64,000 nucleotides of DNA from assembly GCA_008921705.1 (NCBI GenBank), contig VFFE01007186.1, positions 281,513 through 345,512 on the forward strand, read 5' to 3'. This stretch comes from Burhinus oedicnemus. Its lineage: Eukaryota; Chordata; Aves; Charadriiformes; Burhinidae. Position numbers and translations under genes: made by a program. Positions 12,201-24,195 of the stretch are shown piece after piece. Every line of letters starts with the position of its first letter. Position 1 is the first letter of the stretch. The notes beneath the pieces are model-generated. The model had not been told where the DNA came from. It searched no databases and saw only the letters and a list, made by a program, of their open reading frames with translations.

Positions 12201-14649
12201 AAAATTTAATCTGCAAAGAATAATTTGTTGGAAATAAATGAGCAAATAAAATAAATATGGAATTCCTAGAGTAGAGCAAGAAAATTTTGAAAGATGAAGC
12301 TTCAGAACAAGAAGCAGGAGACTTTTCAAAATATAAAAATACTCCCATTTTTCCAACTCCTAACTCACATAATGTGAATTCATTTCAAATTTTCCAAGTA
12401 TTTACCATTGTCTAAAGATCCAATATCAATGAATTCTCATCAGAAAAGTTCAAGGAATTCATAATTAGACCTAGATAATGGCAACTGTAAAGTCAAACTG
12501 ACTTTACATCTTACTTAATGTTTGATAAGTTTAAAGTACACAGTTTAACACAGTGAATTAGCTAATACAGGAATACCTGGGTACTTAAATTATTTAAATT
12601 GAGTATAATTTGTATGGGTTTATTTCAACACATCAATTGTACCGCAACTGTAAGATGATGAATTACCTTTCAACTCTTTTCTCCTTGGGACAAGTTCTAT
12701 TGTTCGGAGAGAGCCATAGTCAAGCCAGCTGGCAGCTAGACTAAGAAATAATCACCCCAAAATGGACAAAATAACAATACTAATCGTGGGGTTTACTGAC
12801 AGTGAGATGCAGTATTAGTTACAAACAAATCTTACACAGCTTGATCTTGAATCTAAAATACTCCTGACCTTATGGACTTGTCTTTTAAAAGAATGTATGA
12901 GCCTTTGAACTATAATATGTGGATGTTTACAGATTTTGATTATGATTAAAAGTAATTTCAGATAGCTATTAAAGCTACCTTAATGTTTCCTCCTGTCTTC
13001 ATCTCTGATTCTCCAGATGATCCCTTTTCAGCAAACCATTTAAGCATGCACTTTAAATCTCTGCTAAATGCATACCCCTTGAAACCAACAGAAAATATTC
13101 TTGTAATATCCATATGTTCCTCTTGAATATTGAGTTGTAGTGAAATTTGGTCCTCAGAACATGCTGAAATTATAAATGTGTATCCTAAGTCATTAGTGAA
13201 GACTGTCTTACCAGTTAATGCAAATTCTTATAAAGGTTTCATGTTGTTCTTAAAATTAGAAACCTTAATGAGTGCAGAGTACATAGGCAAAGAAAGGATA
13301 TTTCACAGAAATAATGTGTGCATGTACTTGCCTAGATCAGAGAGCAAACTTGGTAAACGAAGTAACTTACTACAGTTATAAATCCACATGTAAATATGAC
13401 TGTAAGGAATCCACATTGTCCAAGTAGACATTGTGTTATTGTGATGCTATTATTGTACTAGTTCTATTGTAATTTCTATTTTAAAGGCATCAGTATTGGA
13501 CTGCTACCAGATAAAACAGTTGACAACACTGTGCCATGATCATTACAATGATACAGGGCAGACTTGAGTAGCACAATGAAATGTATTTCCTTTTAAAGAC
13601 AATGATTTGTATCATGTGTGAATGACTGTGTCACTGCTTCCTGTGACCATCTTCAGTCAAATTAATGTAAAGTTATTAATGTGGGTCATATATATTTTGA
13701 CTTCTGCACCAAGCACAGGGGGAAACCATTGTGCCAGTGTGAATATTCTCCCTGGCTGCTGATCTCCATGCTTTAGCTAATTCATTATCCCTCATCTGTC
13801 TGCATAGCACTCAAACTGAGAGATAATAACTATGATTGTAAAAAGACTGAGACAGGGGATATTAGAATCAGCTTTCTCAGCACAGGAATGCAGTTGTTCT
13901 GCTGTTGTAGCTGGACTTAAAACAATTATTTTTCTTGCAAGATTCCCCCTCTCCCTCTGCCTGGCAAATTCAGACACTATATCCCATTTTTCTTTAAGCA
14001 TGATGTGCAGAATGATGAATAGTTTCTCACAGAAAATGGAATTATTATTAGACAATAAGATTCGGATTGCTTCTTTCAAAATATTTGTACGACAGATAGG
14101 ATAAAGGTAATGTAATGTTGATACAGAATCCTGCTTTGAGTCATTTCACCTGTCATCCAAAGATTAGGTTCCAAGAGAAATGTATGAGAAAAACTTGAGG
14201 CTTTTGGAAATGGGTTTCACATACATCAGGACGGTGAAAACAGGGTGATGTATTCAAGATGCATTTTGTTAAGGTATTCAAAGCTGTAGAGTTGTGGTTC
14301 AGCAAGTGAAGTATTTCTTAGTGTAAACTTTCATGAGGGCTTAATGATTTCATTTTGATTAAGCATAAATAAATAGCATGTTTAAAGCATGCTGTTACAG
14401 ATTCAGAGACATAAATTAGAACGTGTGCTTCAGATTCAAAAAGCTACTGTTAGTCATCCTAATTGTGAGTGGGTAGCTGGCCAGGAAATCAAAGTCCTCT
14501 CCTGAATACCTTCAGCCATAGAGTATAATCTAGTGATCTCTCCAGTTTTAGGTTTGGTTTGGGATTGAGGCTGGGTTGGATTTTTAAAGGCAGGGATTCT
14601 GAGGCGATAAATATTCAGTTTCTCATGGTTTTGTGTCAGCTCATGCGAA
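9217..14649. other. Unique AT-rich sequence with possible conserved noncoding blocks
   Basis: No gene or young repeat is supported. Two stretches, about 10,920-11,110 and 11,860-12,060, look different from neutral decay: they are rich in TTAATTA and TAATT cores and in AGGTCA-like and TTTAATTAAA palindromic words, as enhancers often are. That is pattern recognition only. The open frames at 10,459-10,752 (97 codons) and 13,792-14,104 (both strands) have no recognisable domain. Confidence 0.4.
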
Positions 14650-14702
14650 CAATCAGAGAAAAGAGGTGCTGGAAAGGAACTTATGGAGTCACCTCAACTA
14701 TG
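14650..14702 (-). mobile_element. Possible ancient CR1 3'-end shred
   Basis: On the plus strand the words CTGGAAAGGAAC, TTATGGAGTCACCTCAACT and a preceding AATCAGAGAA fall in the order and spacing expected for a decayed CR1 3' end read from the minus strand (tail, GGAAGGGACC, GGAGATCACCTAGTCC). The match is short and imperfect, so chance is possible. Confidence 0.35.
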
Positions 14703-16937
14703 TCAGCACAGTTTGACATAAGCGTGGTAGAGTGCCTAATGCATTTCTAAGACATGCCAGGACAGATCCATTTAGCTCTTACAGAAGACTGAAATAGGGT
14801 TTCTTACAAAAAAAATCTGCCTTGTGGCAGGCAGTACCCTAGCTCTGCCTTGAAAGTTTGTAATTATCTCATCCTCCTACCAAGCTTTGTTCATATGGCA
14901 TCACCAATAGATAGATAGGACACTTCTAGGTTGTCACCTAGGACCAGGTGATGTAACACAATGACCAGTCCAAGCAGTAAGCGTACACTGCTGTTCTACT
15001 GAGCCTTTTTCCCTGTGGGTGTTCACCAAGAAGTAAGCCTTGTGTGCAGCCCTGGGAATAATCACTATGAACAGTCTATAAAATTTCCCCCAAAGCCTGT
15101 CTTCAAGACTCTTCTTGATCTGGAAGCAGCCTTAATCAAAACCCCATGTCTTGAGGATTAGCTCTAAGTACATGTCCAAATGCTGTACAGGACCAAGTTG
15201 CAAAGCTGGGCTCTTTGCAAAATATAATTGCTTCACAGAACAGGACCACGGAATCAGGAGGGAGCATATGAGCATTCCTGTAAAAGCCTGCAAAGTGTTA
15301 GGTACTGAGTGACCAAAAATATCATTGATCAAATAGTGGTTGTAAGTGTCTTCCTTTTGTTGTATGAAAACACAGTTAATGACAGAATCTACAGCCAGAA
15401 GAAAATTTTGTAGTATTGTTTCCATTTCATTCTTTCTCTTCCATTTTTTAATATTGGCTTTTAACATCTGCTAGAGAAATTTGTACAAAGTAGTTAGGCA
15501 TCTAACAATCAGTGGAATGGCCTTGTTTGGACAAACGGCCTAATTTAATGCCACATTATTATTGTGTTATTCTTTCTATTAATCATTTCCAATAGACTGC
15601 AAAGCAAATTGACCTCTAAGAACTAGGGAATCACTTTTATTATATTCTATTATTCATGTTTTGAATATTCCTCTTTCAAATCAAAAAGGGGACTCAGGAA
15701 GAAGGAAGTACTTATTACTATGAAATTTTGTTCTAAAATACTGTTTAAGTAACATTCTAGCAATGATTCCAACTGCTGAATGCCAGAATGATGAGCTTTT
15801 ATCATATCGAAAATCTCCTTAATTATGTATTCTATAATGCTCTAGAATTAGTTGGATGGCCTCTTTTCTGATTATGTATCATTTCTCAAAACACGTTCTC
15901 TAGTATAACTCTTGGTGTCATAATGATCACGACTACCTGTTTGCAAAGAATTAGTGGAACAACAACAGTCACTGTCAGAATATATAACATTTTCCTTCCA
16001 CAATAACTGAAATCTCAGCTTTACTTTTACTTTTTCTACAGCAAAGAACAGTGACAGCTAGGAGAGCTACAGAGAAATGCTGGTTGTTGATAACAGTTGT
16101 GTGTACAATGACTTTCTGATCTATAATGTGCAAAATTCTTTCTTTAGCATAGCTGGCATATGGAAAGGATACAATTATAGTCCTTCCCCCACTCCTCTTA
16201 GATACCTTGCTTTAATCTATCTAGCCTATATACTTCAACATAAGCACGTCAAGTTAAAAGAAGATTATATTCAGAGGGAGGAAACTGTTCTTTGTATCCA
16301 GTAGGGATAAGACACGGAGTAGTAGCTTAACACTGCATCTCTTCTGAAATGTCAGCAAAGCCCTGCCAGAGAGCAGGAAGTTTTGTCACCACCATCATGA
16401 TGGACAGTTTGAAGAAGATCTTAATAACGGTGGAAATATTTCTGACTCTGTTGTTCTGAGGTTTTGTGTTTCTGAGTACAGATTTACACAGGAGTAATCC
16501 CAAACTCACCTTGTCTGAATCAAGTTCAGCCCTTTATTTTCATGATCAAGGTTCTAGATTGTCACTTCTATGGGGCAGAATCTTTTTGCTCCTATTTTTC
16601 TTACCTGCACAGCAAAATATTTGTTTGAAGATATTTTGTTCTATACGCTTCCGGTTTTTTTCCTTTTTTTCTGTGTGTATTTGTCCATTTTCTTGAGGTT
16701 TCTAGAGCCCTCTGCCGGTGCCTGGCCGCTTCAGGAATATCTGCTGTGGTTTTGGCATGTCAAACACTGCCTTGTTAGCCAGAGGTTGTCACGTGTGTGT
16801 AGTTGTTTGTCTGTGTATTCTACTGCATAGTTTGCTTCTCCTGCATATGTAAATGGTTTTTTTCCAAGAAGCTAAGGATCATATACCTTAAGAACGGTTG
16901 TTAATAGCATATCCATATAGTCTATAGCAAGGGGTTT
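14703..16937. other. Unique noncoding sequence
   Basis: No gene or repeat is recognised. A short (ATAG)n-like run occurs near 14,907. Frames of 75-111 codons at 15.1-15.5 kb and 16.1-16.8 kb are unsupported by domains or splice structure. Confidence 0.45.
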
Positions 16938-17429
16938 GTGGCTTTACCTCTGCAAACGCAGGGGAAGTGCTTTACTTCATTTCTACAATCACCAGGGATT
17001 CCTGGGCTGCCCGATTGCTCCAGAGCCTTTGATGTGATCAGAGCTGTGCTCTTCCTCCCTGAAAGCATCCTTAATGAAAAGAATATTTTGGGAGCTATGA
17101 AGGAACTCCTCAAGAAAAGAGACAGCACAGCGAGGGAGAGAAGAGTGAGGAGACAGTCTTGCCAGGATGCCAAGAAGAAGAAATGAAAGAGCCCTTTCAG
17201 GAGAGGAGAGAAATATGATTATGCAGCACCAGAACTGCAGTAGCCTCTGCAGAACAGAGAATAATAGAAGCAACACAAGAAGACAGAATTTTCCCTTTGA
17301 AGTCACAGATGGGAGACTCCCTACATGGGCATGCAGATCTTTCTCTATTTTGCCTTTCACAGGTGAATTATTAATTGCAGTGCATTTGAGAAAGCTTTTG
17401 AGGGAGGGGGCATAAATCCTCCTTTTCAT
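16938..17429. other. Purine-rich block with overlapping open frames
   Basis: Open frames overlap on both strands here: 82 codons at 16,938-17,186 plus, 82 codons at 17,167-17,415 plus, and 146 codons at 16,989-17,429 minus. The plus frame has a lysine/arginine-rich C-terminal part (KKRDSTARERRVRRQ) that simply reflects a GA-rich stretch at 17,080-17,215. An acceptor-like signal (pyrimidine tract then CACCAG) precedes 16,995. No family is recognised. The frames are explained by purine bias, which suppresses stops, though an old exon cannot be excluded. Confidence 0.25.
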
Positions 17430-20385
17430 TTTGTTTATTGAAAGAGAATGCCCAGTCTGTGTGTAATCAATTTAATTTTCTTGTTAATAATGTCCAATTA
17501 AGAAATCCCTTAGAAGTCTATAATGCTAATTTAACTGGCTAAATCTTGGAATTGTTTTGTAAAAATGAATGCTACAGATTTTTATGGGTTTCCTTATCAG
17601 TCATTTCCACTGTTTACAATAGTTGATGTTTTCACAGTACTTCTATGTCTCAAGTACAAATTCCTTGGCTGATGTATATTCTGCTAAATCTGGAAAGCAA
17701 TACATTTTGTTAATCTTCCTAAAAGCAAGATGATTGCTTGTGATAGCCACTTTTAGAACATCACAAGATCCTCCATTTATTCAATCAGGACAATAATTCT
17801 GAAAGTAGAAAACTCATATTAGGTGCTTTCCTAAAAACTTCTTGCAACAAGAAATTCAGAGTGATACTTCTGAAATAAAACAAGTATTAAAGAAACAGCT
17901 ATTATAGCACATTGGGGTGAGGACTTTGTTGTAGGCACATGAACAATTAATTAACATTACAAGCTTGATATTTTGAGTTCCTTTATCTTCTATGGAAAAT
18001 TGTAAAAATGAATGTATTTAGACAGGATGTCTAAAACTATGGTTGGAAATAAATAACTGAATGGTAATCTAATATCCTGGCTAACTCGTACTACACATAA
18101 GCTCCAGGACAGATGGTGGTTTGTTATCTAAATCTGGCATAAGGACCATGGCACGAACACCAACCTGGCAGGAGCCTAGCAAGGCATTTTGCACCATGGG
18201 GGTGCAAAAATCTGTCCTAATACAGAAGGTGCACTTCCTACCACTACCTCACTGGAGGTGTCCTCTTTCTTTTGCAAGGTGGTCATACCTTTGACTCTGT
18301 GTAAATATCTTCCAGTGTAAATATCTTCACCTTTTTCCCACCAGTTCTCAGAGACAGTAATTCTACCCTGATTCAGAAAAGAATAAGATTAATTTCTCTG
18401 CCTCTATTTGGGAGTTGAAAGAAAGGGATAAGACAGGATTTTTGCTCACATGTCCCTACACAATCAATTCTTTCTACCTCTCTCACTAAAGCTACACTGT
18501 ATACTTCAGTTCTGCACAGTGGACAGTTTTTACTGGAGTTCTTTGCATGGTTTGTGCACATACTAAATCACTTTTTATTTCATATATGAAGCAAGAAAAC
18601 TCTTGTAACTAGCTGATTTCTTCATGGAAGTCTGTGTTTATACCACGCTTATAGGCTGAACCAATTCTGAGTATCCAAAAATAGGCCACAACCTGTTTTT
18701 GTACCAGAAGTATATTTTCTACCTATTTATATAATCTGAAAAGGATTGAGCCAATTTTGTTCAAGCATGATTTTAAAGACTTTCTGTACATAACAACATG
18801 AAAATTTTAATGACCTGTTCTCTCCTCAAAATATCTTTTTTTTCCCTTTTTCTCTTTTTTAATGGTGTGAGAAGTTAGCAGTCAACACTGTATGTACTTT
18901 TATGATATTCTAGTATTTCAGTTCATGAATATCTGAAACTTGAGGGTATGTGACTGTGCTAAGAATATGAAGACAGATAACATCAACATTTCTGTACTTA
19001 CCTCCTGTGATGAACAACATTAGCTAGGATTTAGGACTTCTGCTGTAGCTCTTTACTCCAGAAAAAAAAGAAAAAATGTGTGTCTCGCTATTTCTCTGGC
19101 ACCTCTTATGTTGGCTTATATTAGTCTTCTTCTGCAGAGGCTGCTATCTAGTGTCTTTTCCAGCAACAGCTTGACTTTCATTGCAATTGTTAGTCTTCTC
19201 TGTTATTGAATTTTCCGCTTCCACTTTGTGTTTTCTCATGATGTCTGGAAAAAAAGTTTTGTCTAGCTTCCTCAACACCTGCAGTGTTAAAGGCAAAATT
19301 ACTACACTTATCTCTCTGAAGCTGGGATTTCAGCTTTCATTCAAAATGGTCAAAAAGTGGATCCAGGTACAGAAGCGTTCCAACTACTTACTGATGTCAA
19401 TACCAATGGATGACTGCCACCTTTCCAGAATTTTATTTAGTGATCTTTTTTTTTCCTGAACTGTCAGAACACATACAATTTTTTTTTTCTCAATTTAATA
19501 CTAAACTGTCTTAATTCATTTCTTATGTGAGGAGCAATTAATATGCCTATTTTGTGTATGAATTTGTGCATTTACTTGCATACAATTACAGGAACAGGTT
19601 CTTCAGTCTTCCCTTTACTATATTCCCATATCAAAATACAATGTCTTCCTTTATTATTTTTTTCTCAGTCACACAGGTGTCTCTCACACACCTATAAATT
19701 CACTTGTTATAGTTTCTCCTAAGAATAACATAAACATATCTGTTTTAGTTATATTTGAGGAACCTCATAGTCAAGGTGGTTTGATACTAGACAATAATCA
19801 AGTTTTCTTCTCATTTCTAGCTGTGGAAAATAACTTGAAATGTCCTTGTGGTGAAAATTTATGTTACTTTAAAGACTGCATGTTGAGACTGTGTCCCTAA
19901 ATGTGGAAAAAGCCTTACATGAATTACAATGAAGATATAGGAGGGAAGAATGTTCTTATGAACATCACAGATATGACCAGCGCAGGTTAGCACTGGCACA
20001 CAAGAAAACCACAGCCAGGAACGGCTGCACCATGTTCATTTTTGTTGTCTATAGCTGGTAGTTTATCTGAACTCTTATCATTATAGATTAGGACTGAAAG
20101 TTTCAATGCCCAGGAAGAGCCTTGGCTTTGCAACAAAACCTACCATATGCATTTATAACTTTCTAAATGTCATTATTCCCACTTTTTTTTCAAAGAATAG
20201 GGAGGAAAAACATAACCACAGTTATCAATGTGAGGCAAGTAGACATATATCAGCGATGTTCAATACAAGTTTCACTACTAGTCATTCAGATGATGGTCAG
20301 ATATGGTCTTGTGACTCCAGTTCTCAAAGCTGCTTCTTCTCTATTATTGACACTTGCATTCATTTTATTAAGACTGAGCCAGGTA
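17430..20385. other. Unique AT-rich sequence
   Basis: No gene is supported. The part at 17,430-17,640 is dense in TAATT, ATCAAT and CAATTA words and may be a regulatory block. A 16-base-period direct repeat of TGTAAATATCTTC sits at about 18,300-18,328. T-rich runs occur near 18,835-18,860 and 19,447-19,490. Confidence 0.4.
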
Positions 20386-20719
20386 TGACAGAGATTGTAG
20401 CGAGGTAGGTGTTGGTCTCTTCTCCCAAGTAGCAAGTGACAGAACAAGAGGAAATGGTCTCAAGTTGCACCAGAGGAGGTTTAGATTGGATATTAGGAAA
20501 AATTTCTTCACCGAAAGGGTTATCAACCATTGGAACAGGCTGCCCAGGGAAGTGGTTGAGTTGCCATCCCTGCAGGTATTTAAAAGACGTGTAGATGTAG
20601 TGCTGAGGGACATGGTTGAGTGGTAACTTGGCAGTGTTAGGTTAACAGTTGGACTTCATGATCTCAAAGGTCTTTTGCAACCAAAATGATTCTGTGACTC
20701 TGTTCTATGATTCTATGAT
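20386..20719 (+). mobile_element. CR1 LINE 3' fragment, second subfamily
   Basis: CR1 copy on the plus strand holding the last part of ORF2, the 3' untranslated region and a tail ending TTCTATGATTCTATGAT. The wording (GGTGTTGGTCTCTTCTCCC, AAAAGACGTGTAGATGT, GGCAGTGTTAGGTTAAC, GGACTTCATGATCTCAAAGG) differs from the 8.3-kb copy and marks another CR1 subfamily, shared with the inverted copy at 22.44 kb. No clear target-site duplication. Confidence 0.93.
20393..20626 (+). pseudogene. CR1 ORF2 C-terminal remnant (stop lost)
   Basis: The CR1 frame is open from the truncation point to 20,626. It shows the expected [43 protein letters not shown] and VFKRRVDVV segments. The usual terminal TAG after the DMV residues is GAG here, so the frame runs two codons further to TAA at 20,624-20,626. 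The inverted relative at 22.52 kb keeps TAG at the same place, which supports loss by mutation. The fragment has no start codon, no endonuclease and no reverse transcriptase domain, so it is inert. Confidence 0.85.
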
Positions 20720-22440
20720 AAAGCATCAGTGTAAACAAGTCTCCAGACCTGGATTATACAATCTTATTCCTCACATTTTGTCCCGCTTCCTCACATTTAG
20801 TATTTTCCTTCAGGAGTACTCCCAATTAATGAGTAATGCTCCGTGAAAGTTTCATAGACTGTTCACATAAGAAAGGCCTATTTAGCTCAATTAAAACTGA
20901 AAGTGTTTGATCCATTTACTTTCTGGTTTACAGTGTAGTCCAACGGGAACACTTCCAAAGCAGTCCATCTCATCCTCTCCCACCTCTTCCTCTCTCTCTC
21001 TTTCCTACTCACGCGTAGATATAACAGTAAAGCTCTGAAAAGATCATTTAAAAGACCAGAAAAAATAAGCTTCCTAATTGAGTTTGTCTTACTGTCTTAC
21101 TAGACTCTACAGAAGTGAAACAATTTGTGAAAGTTGTGTGTTTAAACATATATATAGGGGCTTATATCTAAATGTATGTGTATATGTATGTACACACATA
21201 TCTGCATATCATATATGACTGCATTATGACATGGAGTGGCATGAAAATTTTGCTGTCCTATTTCATGTAATATTTTCTGCTTACCATTTCACGGACATCT
21301 TTTAACTACATATTTTTAATTTGCTTTTCTCTGAGGTTCACATGAAATAAACCCTCCCAAACATTCCCATAGCTTTTAAAATTATTAATATTATTACTAT
21401 TTTACAATACGTTATCTTAGATATACTTTCACAAAGTGAATTGGGTGATGAGTACAAAACATAAACAACAAAAATGGAAAAGGTTAAATGTAAAGTTTCA
21501 AGATCTAAGACCGTTCCTACTTCCTTCCCATGAAGAACTGAGACCTGTCAAAGATTTTTTTTTGTTTGCTTGCTTTAAAAATAAATAAAGAAATAAATTC
21601 CAATATGTTCAGCAGTCCTTGGTATGGGATGGCCCTGAGATTCAGGAGGCTGAGGATCAAACTTCAGCCTGAAAAAGACTGCGTGAGAACTATAATTCCC
21701 CTGAGTCTCCTAGGTGAGTACCACTGGATGCTGGTTGTTCAAGATCAGCAGCCTCTCAGCCAAGCCTTTCTTGACAAACATTGTCAAGAGCTAGTAGATT
21801 TCTATGAAAATTGCAGGTTACACATATCATTAAACATTTGCTGACAACACCAATTCCATCAGGAATTGTCCAGATAATTCAGATCACTTTATACAGCAGA
21901 GAAATCAGCATCACAAAACTGCTGATTCGATACATAATTTATTGTAAAAATTTTATATAATTCCTTTATTTTTTGCAGTAAAATATGATTGTTGAATGCT
22001 TCCAAGTGACAGCAAGTATTTAAAGGGAGCAAAGTTTAACATTCTGACACATAAATTGGGGATAACTTACAAACTGAGATGTTTAATCATTTAGTCATTT
22101 CAAAGCATTAAAAAGGAGTGTTCAAGTGCTCAGGGTACAGTCCTTGTTTTGTTTTGACCCTGTTTAGAACAGCAAACTTGAATAATTAGGTTTCAATAAC
22201 CTGTCTTAAACACCCATTTTTGAAAGAAACTTTTCTTATGGATGTGTCTGTCCATTGACTAAAATGCAGACTTAGCTCAAACTTGGATGTCTGACACTTG
22301 AAACCTTAATTTAGGGTGAATGAAGCTGGCTAAACTTTCTAGTTCTGCATCCTTCATAACTCAGACGATCTGGGTTACAGAGCAGACAAATATAAGACAA
22401 AAACAATAATTCAAAGGAAAAATACTGAGATCTAGGTTAA
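20720..22440. other. Unique spacer between inverted CR1 copies
   Basis: Mostly unique AT-rich DNA, with a CT-rich tract at about 20,978-21,003 and an imperfect TA/TG dinucleotide-rich stretch at about 21,148-21,216. A strong splice-donor match lies at 21,711-21,719 (see the candidate exon). No gene is recognised. Confidence 0.45.
21616..21713 (+). other. Candidate exon with consensus splice donor
   Basis: TAG followed by GTGAGTAC at 21,711-21,720 matches the donor consensus very well. Roughly 98 bases upstream, an AT/pyrimidine tract ends in TTCAG then CAG. One frame across the segment is open (FSSPWYGMALRFRRL at its start) and continues beyond the donor. I do not recognise the peptide. A lone good donor occurs by chance fairly often in 64 kb, so this stays tentative. 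Confidence 0.15.
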
Positions 22441-22721
22441 ATCATAGAATCATCTAGGTTGGAAGCAACCTTTAAGATCATCAGGTCCAACCATCAACCT
22501 AACACTGCCAAAACCACCACTAAACCATGTCCGTCAGCGCCACGTCTACCCGTCTTTTAAATACCTCCAGGGATGGCAATTCCACCACTTCCCTGGGTAG
22601 CCTGTTCCAATGGTTGATAACCCTTTCGGTGAAGAAATTTTTCCTGATATCCAATCTAAACCTCCCCTGGCATAACTTGAGGCCATTTTCTCTGGTCCTA
22701 TCACTTGTTACTTGGGAGAAG
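22441..22721 (-). mobile_element. CR1 LINE 3' fragment, inverted relative of the 20.4-kb copy
   Basis: CR1 copy on the minus strand, beginning on the plus strand with a single-and-a-half tail octamer (ATCATAGAATCATC) and continuing through the 3' untranslated region into ORF2. Subfamily-specific words (reverse complement of AAAAGACGTGTAGATGT and TTGGCAGTGTTAGGTT) match the 20.39-kb copy. Similarity ends at GGGAGAAG near 22,721, upstream of where the sister copy's homology begins, so the two 5' truncations are independent. Confidence 0.93.
22520..22721 (-). pseudogene. CR1 ORF2 C-terminal remnant
   Basis: The minus-strand frame is open from beyond the truncation point and ends with TAG at 22,522-22,520. 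It includes [39 protein letters not shown] and [14 protein letters not shown], the extreme C-terminus of CR1 ORF2. The upstream 9 residues of the open frame (to 22,747) come from flanking DNA and are not part of the element. No catalytic domain remains. Confidence 0.85.
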
Positions 22722-24049
22722 TCAAGTAATTTGAATGACATTTTCATCTATTGATCTATTTCCCAAACTATTAGATGCTGCTACAGTAACACTGTAACAG
22801 ACCACTGGTTCTCAACCTTTCTGTTTGCATTCCTAACAAATATACTCACATAACCATTTAGAGAGTGGAATTTAATTTTTCATTTTTTTCCCCTATTCAT
22901 TAAAATTTAAACATGATTTTTGAAGCTGGTGTGGGGCTATGAGGGTGTACAAGATATCTGATACTAAAGAAATGCATTCCCAAGCTGGGTCTTCAATGCC
23001 AAATCTAAAGCAGAAGAAAATTTTCACAGTGGAATTTTAATGCTTGAAAAACTGGATTTACAATGGAAATGCTAACAGGCCTTAAGTATCACAGTGCTAG
23101 TGGGTACCTGTAATTACTATATAAGGTGCAAAAGCATTAGATTTATAGCTGTGAGTAGCTTCATTAAAATGCCAAATGTCTCTTTCCAGATTTTTCCCAT
23201 GTCACTAGTTCAAAATTCTCAGTCTTCTCCAACAACACTTATTTAAGGAAATATAAAAATATTATAATAATTACAATAAAATAAAATTTAATCTTAATGT
23301 TGTTAATATTTGTATTGTTGTTCTTATTACTGAAAGTTAAAGTTGTTAAGTAATGTGAATTAACAGGAGAATTTTAGAGAAAAAAATCAGGCAAGTTTCT
23401 GTCCTATTTCTGGGCTCCTGTCAGTCTCTGAGGATCTTAAACTTGGGATCAGTTTTGATCTTAAAACAGGTTAGGTAACGCTCGTTCCCATTTTATCCAG
23501 GAAGTAACTATCTACCAAGCTGCTCTATGTACCTATTGGAAGTAATTCCTTAAGAAGTATTTTCTGACATATAGAAGCCTTTCTTTTGTCCGATATTTTC
23601 TAGACTTTTCTTAATGAACTCCTATCGTTTTTATATCTGAAAAATAAACATATTTTCCAAACTGGAAAACTAAAATTCTAGTGAAGATTTATACTGCAAG
23701 ATTGGTATAAACTTTGAGGATCTGATTTTCTAAGGTAATTCACTCAAATTATTAAAAAAAGTAGAGCATTGTATCCTTTAATTCAATTTAGGTGAACTTG
23801 TAGGTACTGCATAAGTTAGTGCAAAGGTGGTGAGTGCAGGTCACATCAGTCACATCATATTTAAAAGATATTCACAAACATTCTTGTTTTTATCTTCTTC
23901 TTGCTTAACCAACCAACAGGCACTTTTTGTTCACATGCAAGGAATGAAAAAACACATTTATCTTACTGGTTTTGGCTTCATTTTTCAATTATAGGATGTT
24001 TTAGCCTACATTTGCCTTGAGGTAGGCTCTGTGTGCATTATGATACTGT

Positions 24050-24075
24050 AATTGTCCAACAACAGCTGGACAATT
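24050..24075. repeat. Short inverted repeat (9-bp arms, 8-nt loop)
   Basis: AATTGTCCA at 24,050-24,058 pairs perfectly with TGGACAATT at 24,067-24,075 around the loop ACAACAGC. A third copy of AATTGTCC follows at about 24,080. It has no T-run behind it and no known family resemblance. Confidence 0.8.
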
Positions 24076-24136
24076 GTCTAATTGTCCAAAGATAAAATTC
24101 TTTAGATTTTAAGGTAATACCGTAAGTATACTGCTG

Positions 24137-24195
24137 AAAAGGTAGGAAGGAAGTAAGAAACAGAGGGAGGGAATGAGAAAGTGAGGAAGAGAGGC
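24137..24195. repeat. GA-rich low-complexity tract
   Basis: Purine-rich stretch made of GGAAGG, GAGGGAGGG and GAGGAAGAGAGG words. Typical avian intergenic low complexity. Confidence 0.75.

Noticed and set aside
16989..17429. 146-codon minus-strand frame, the longest non-CR1 single-strand frame
   Set aside because: The opposite strand is purine-rich, which depletes stops. Leucine/serine-rich low-information sequence with no domain. Kept only as a low-confidence block.
18373..18561. Minus frame containing CPLCRTE, like the end of a RING finger
   Set aside because: Only the last cysteine pair resembles RING. The earlier zinc ligands are missing or misplaced, and no homology continues in other frames.
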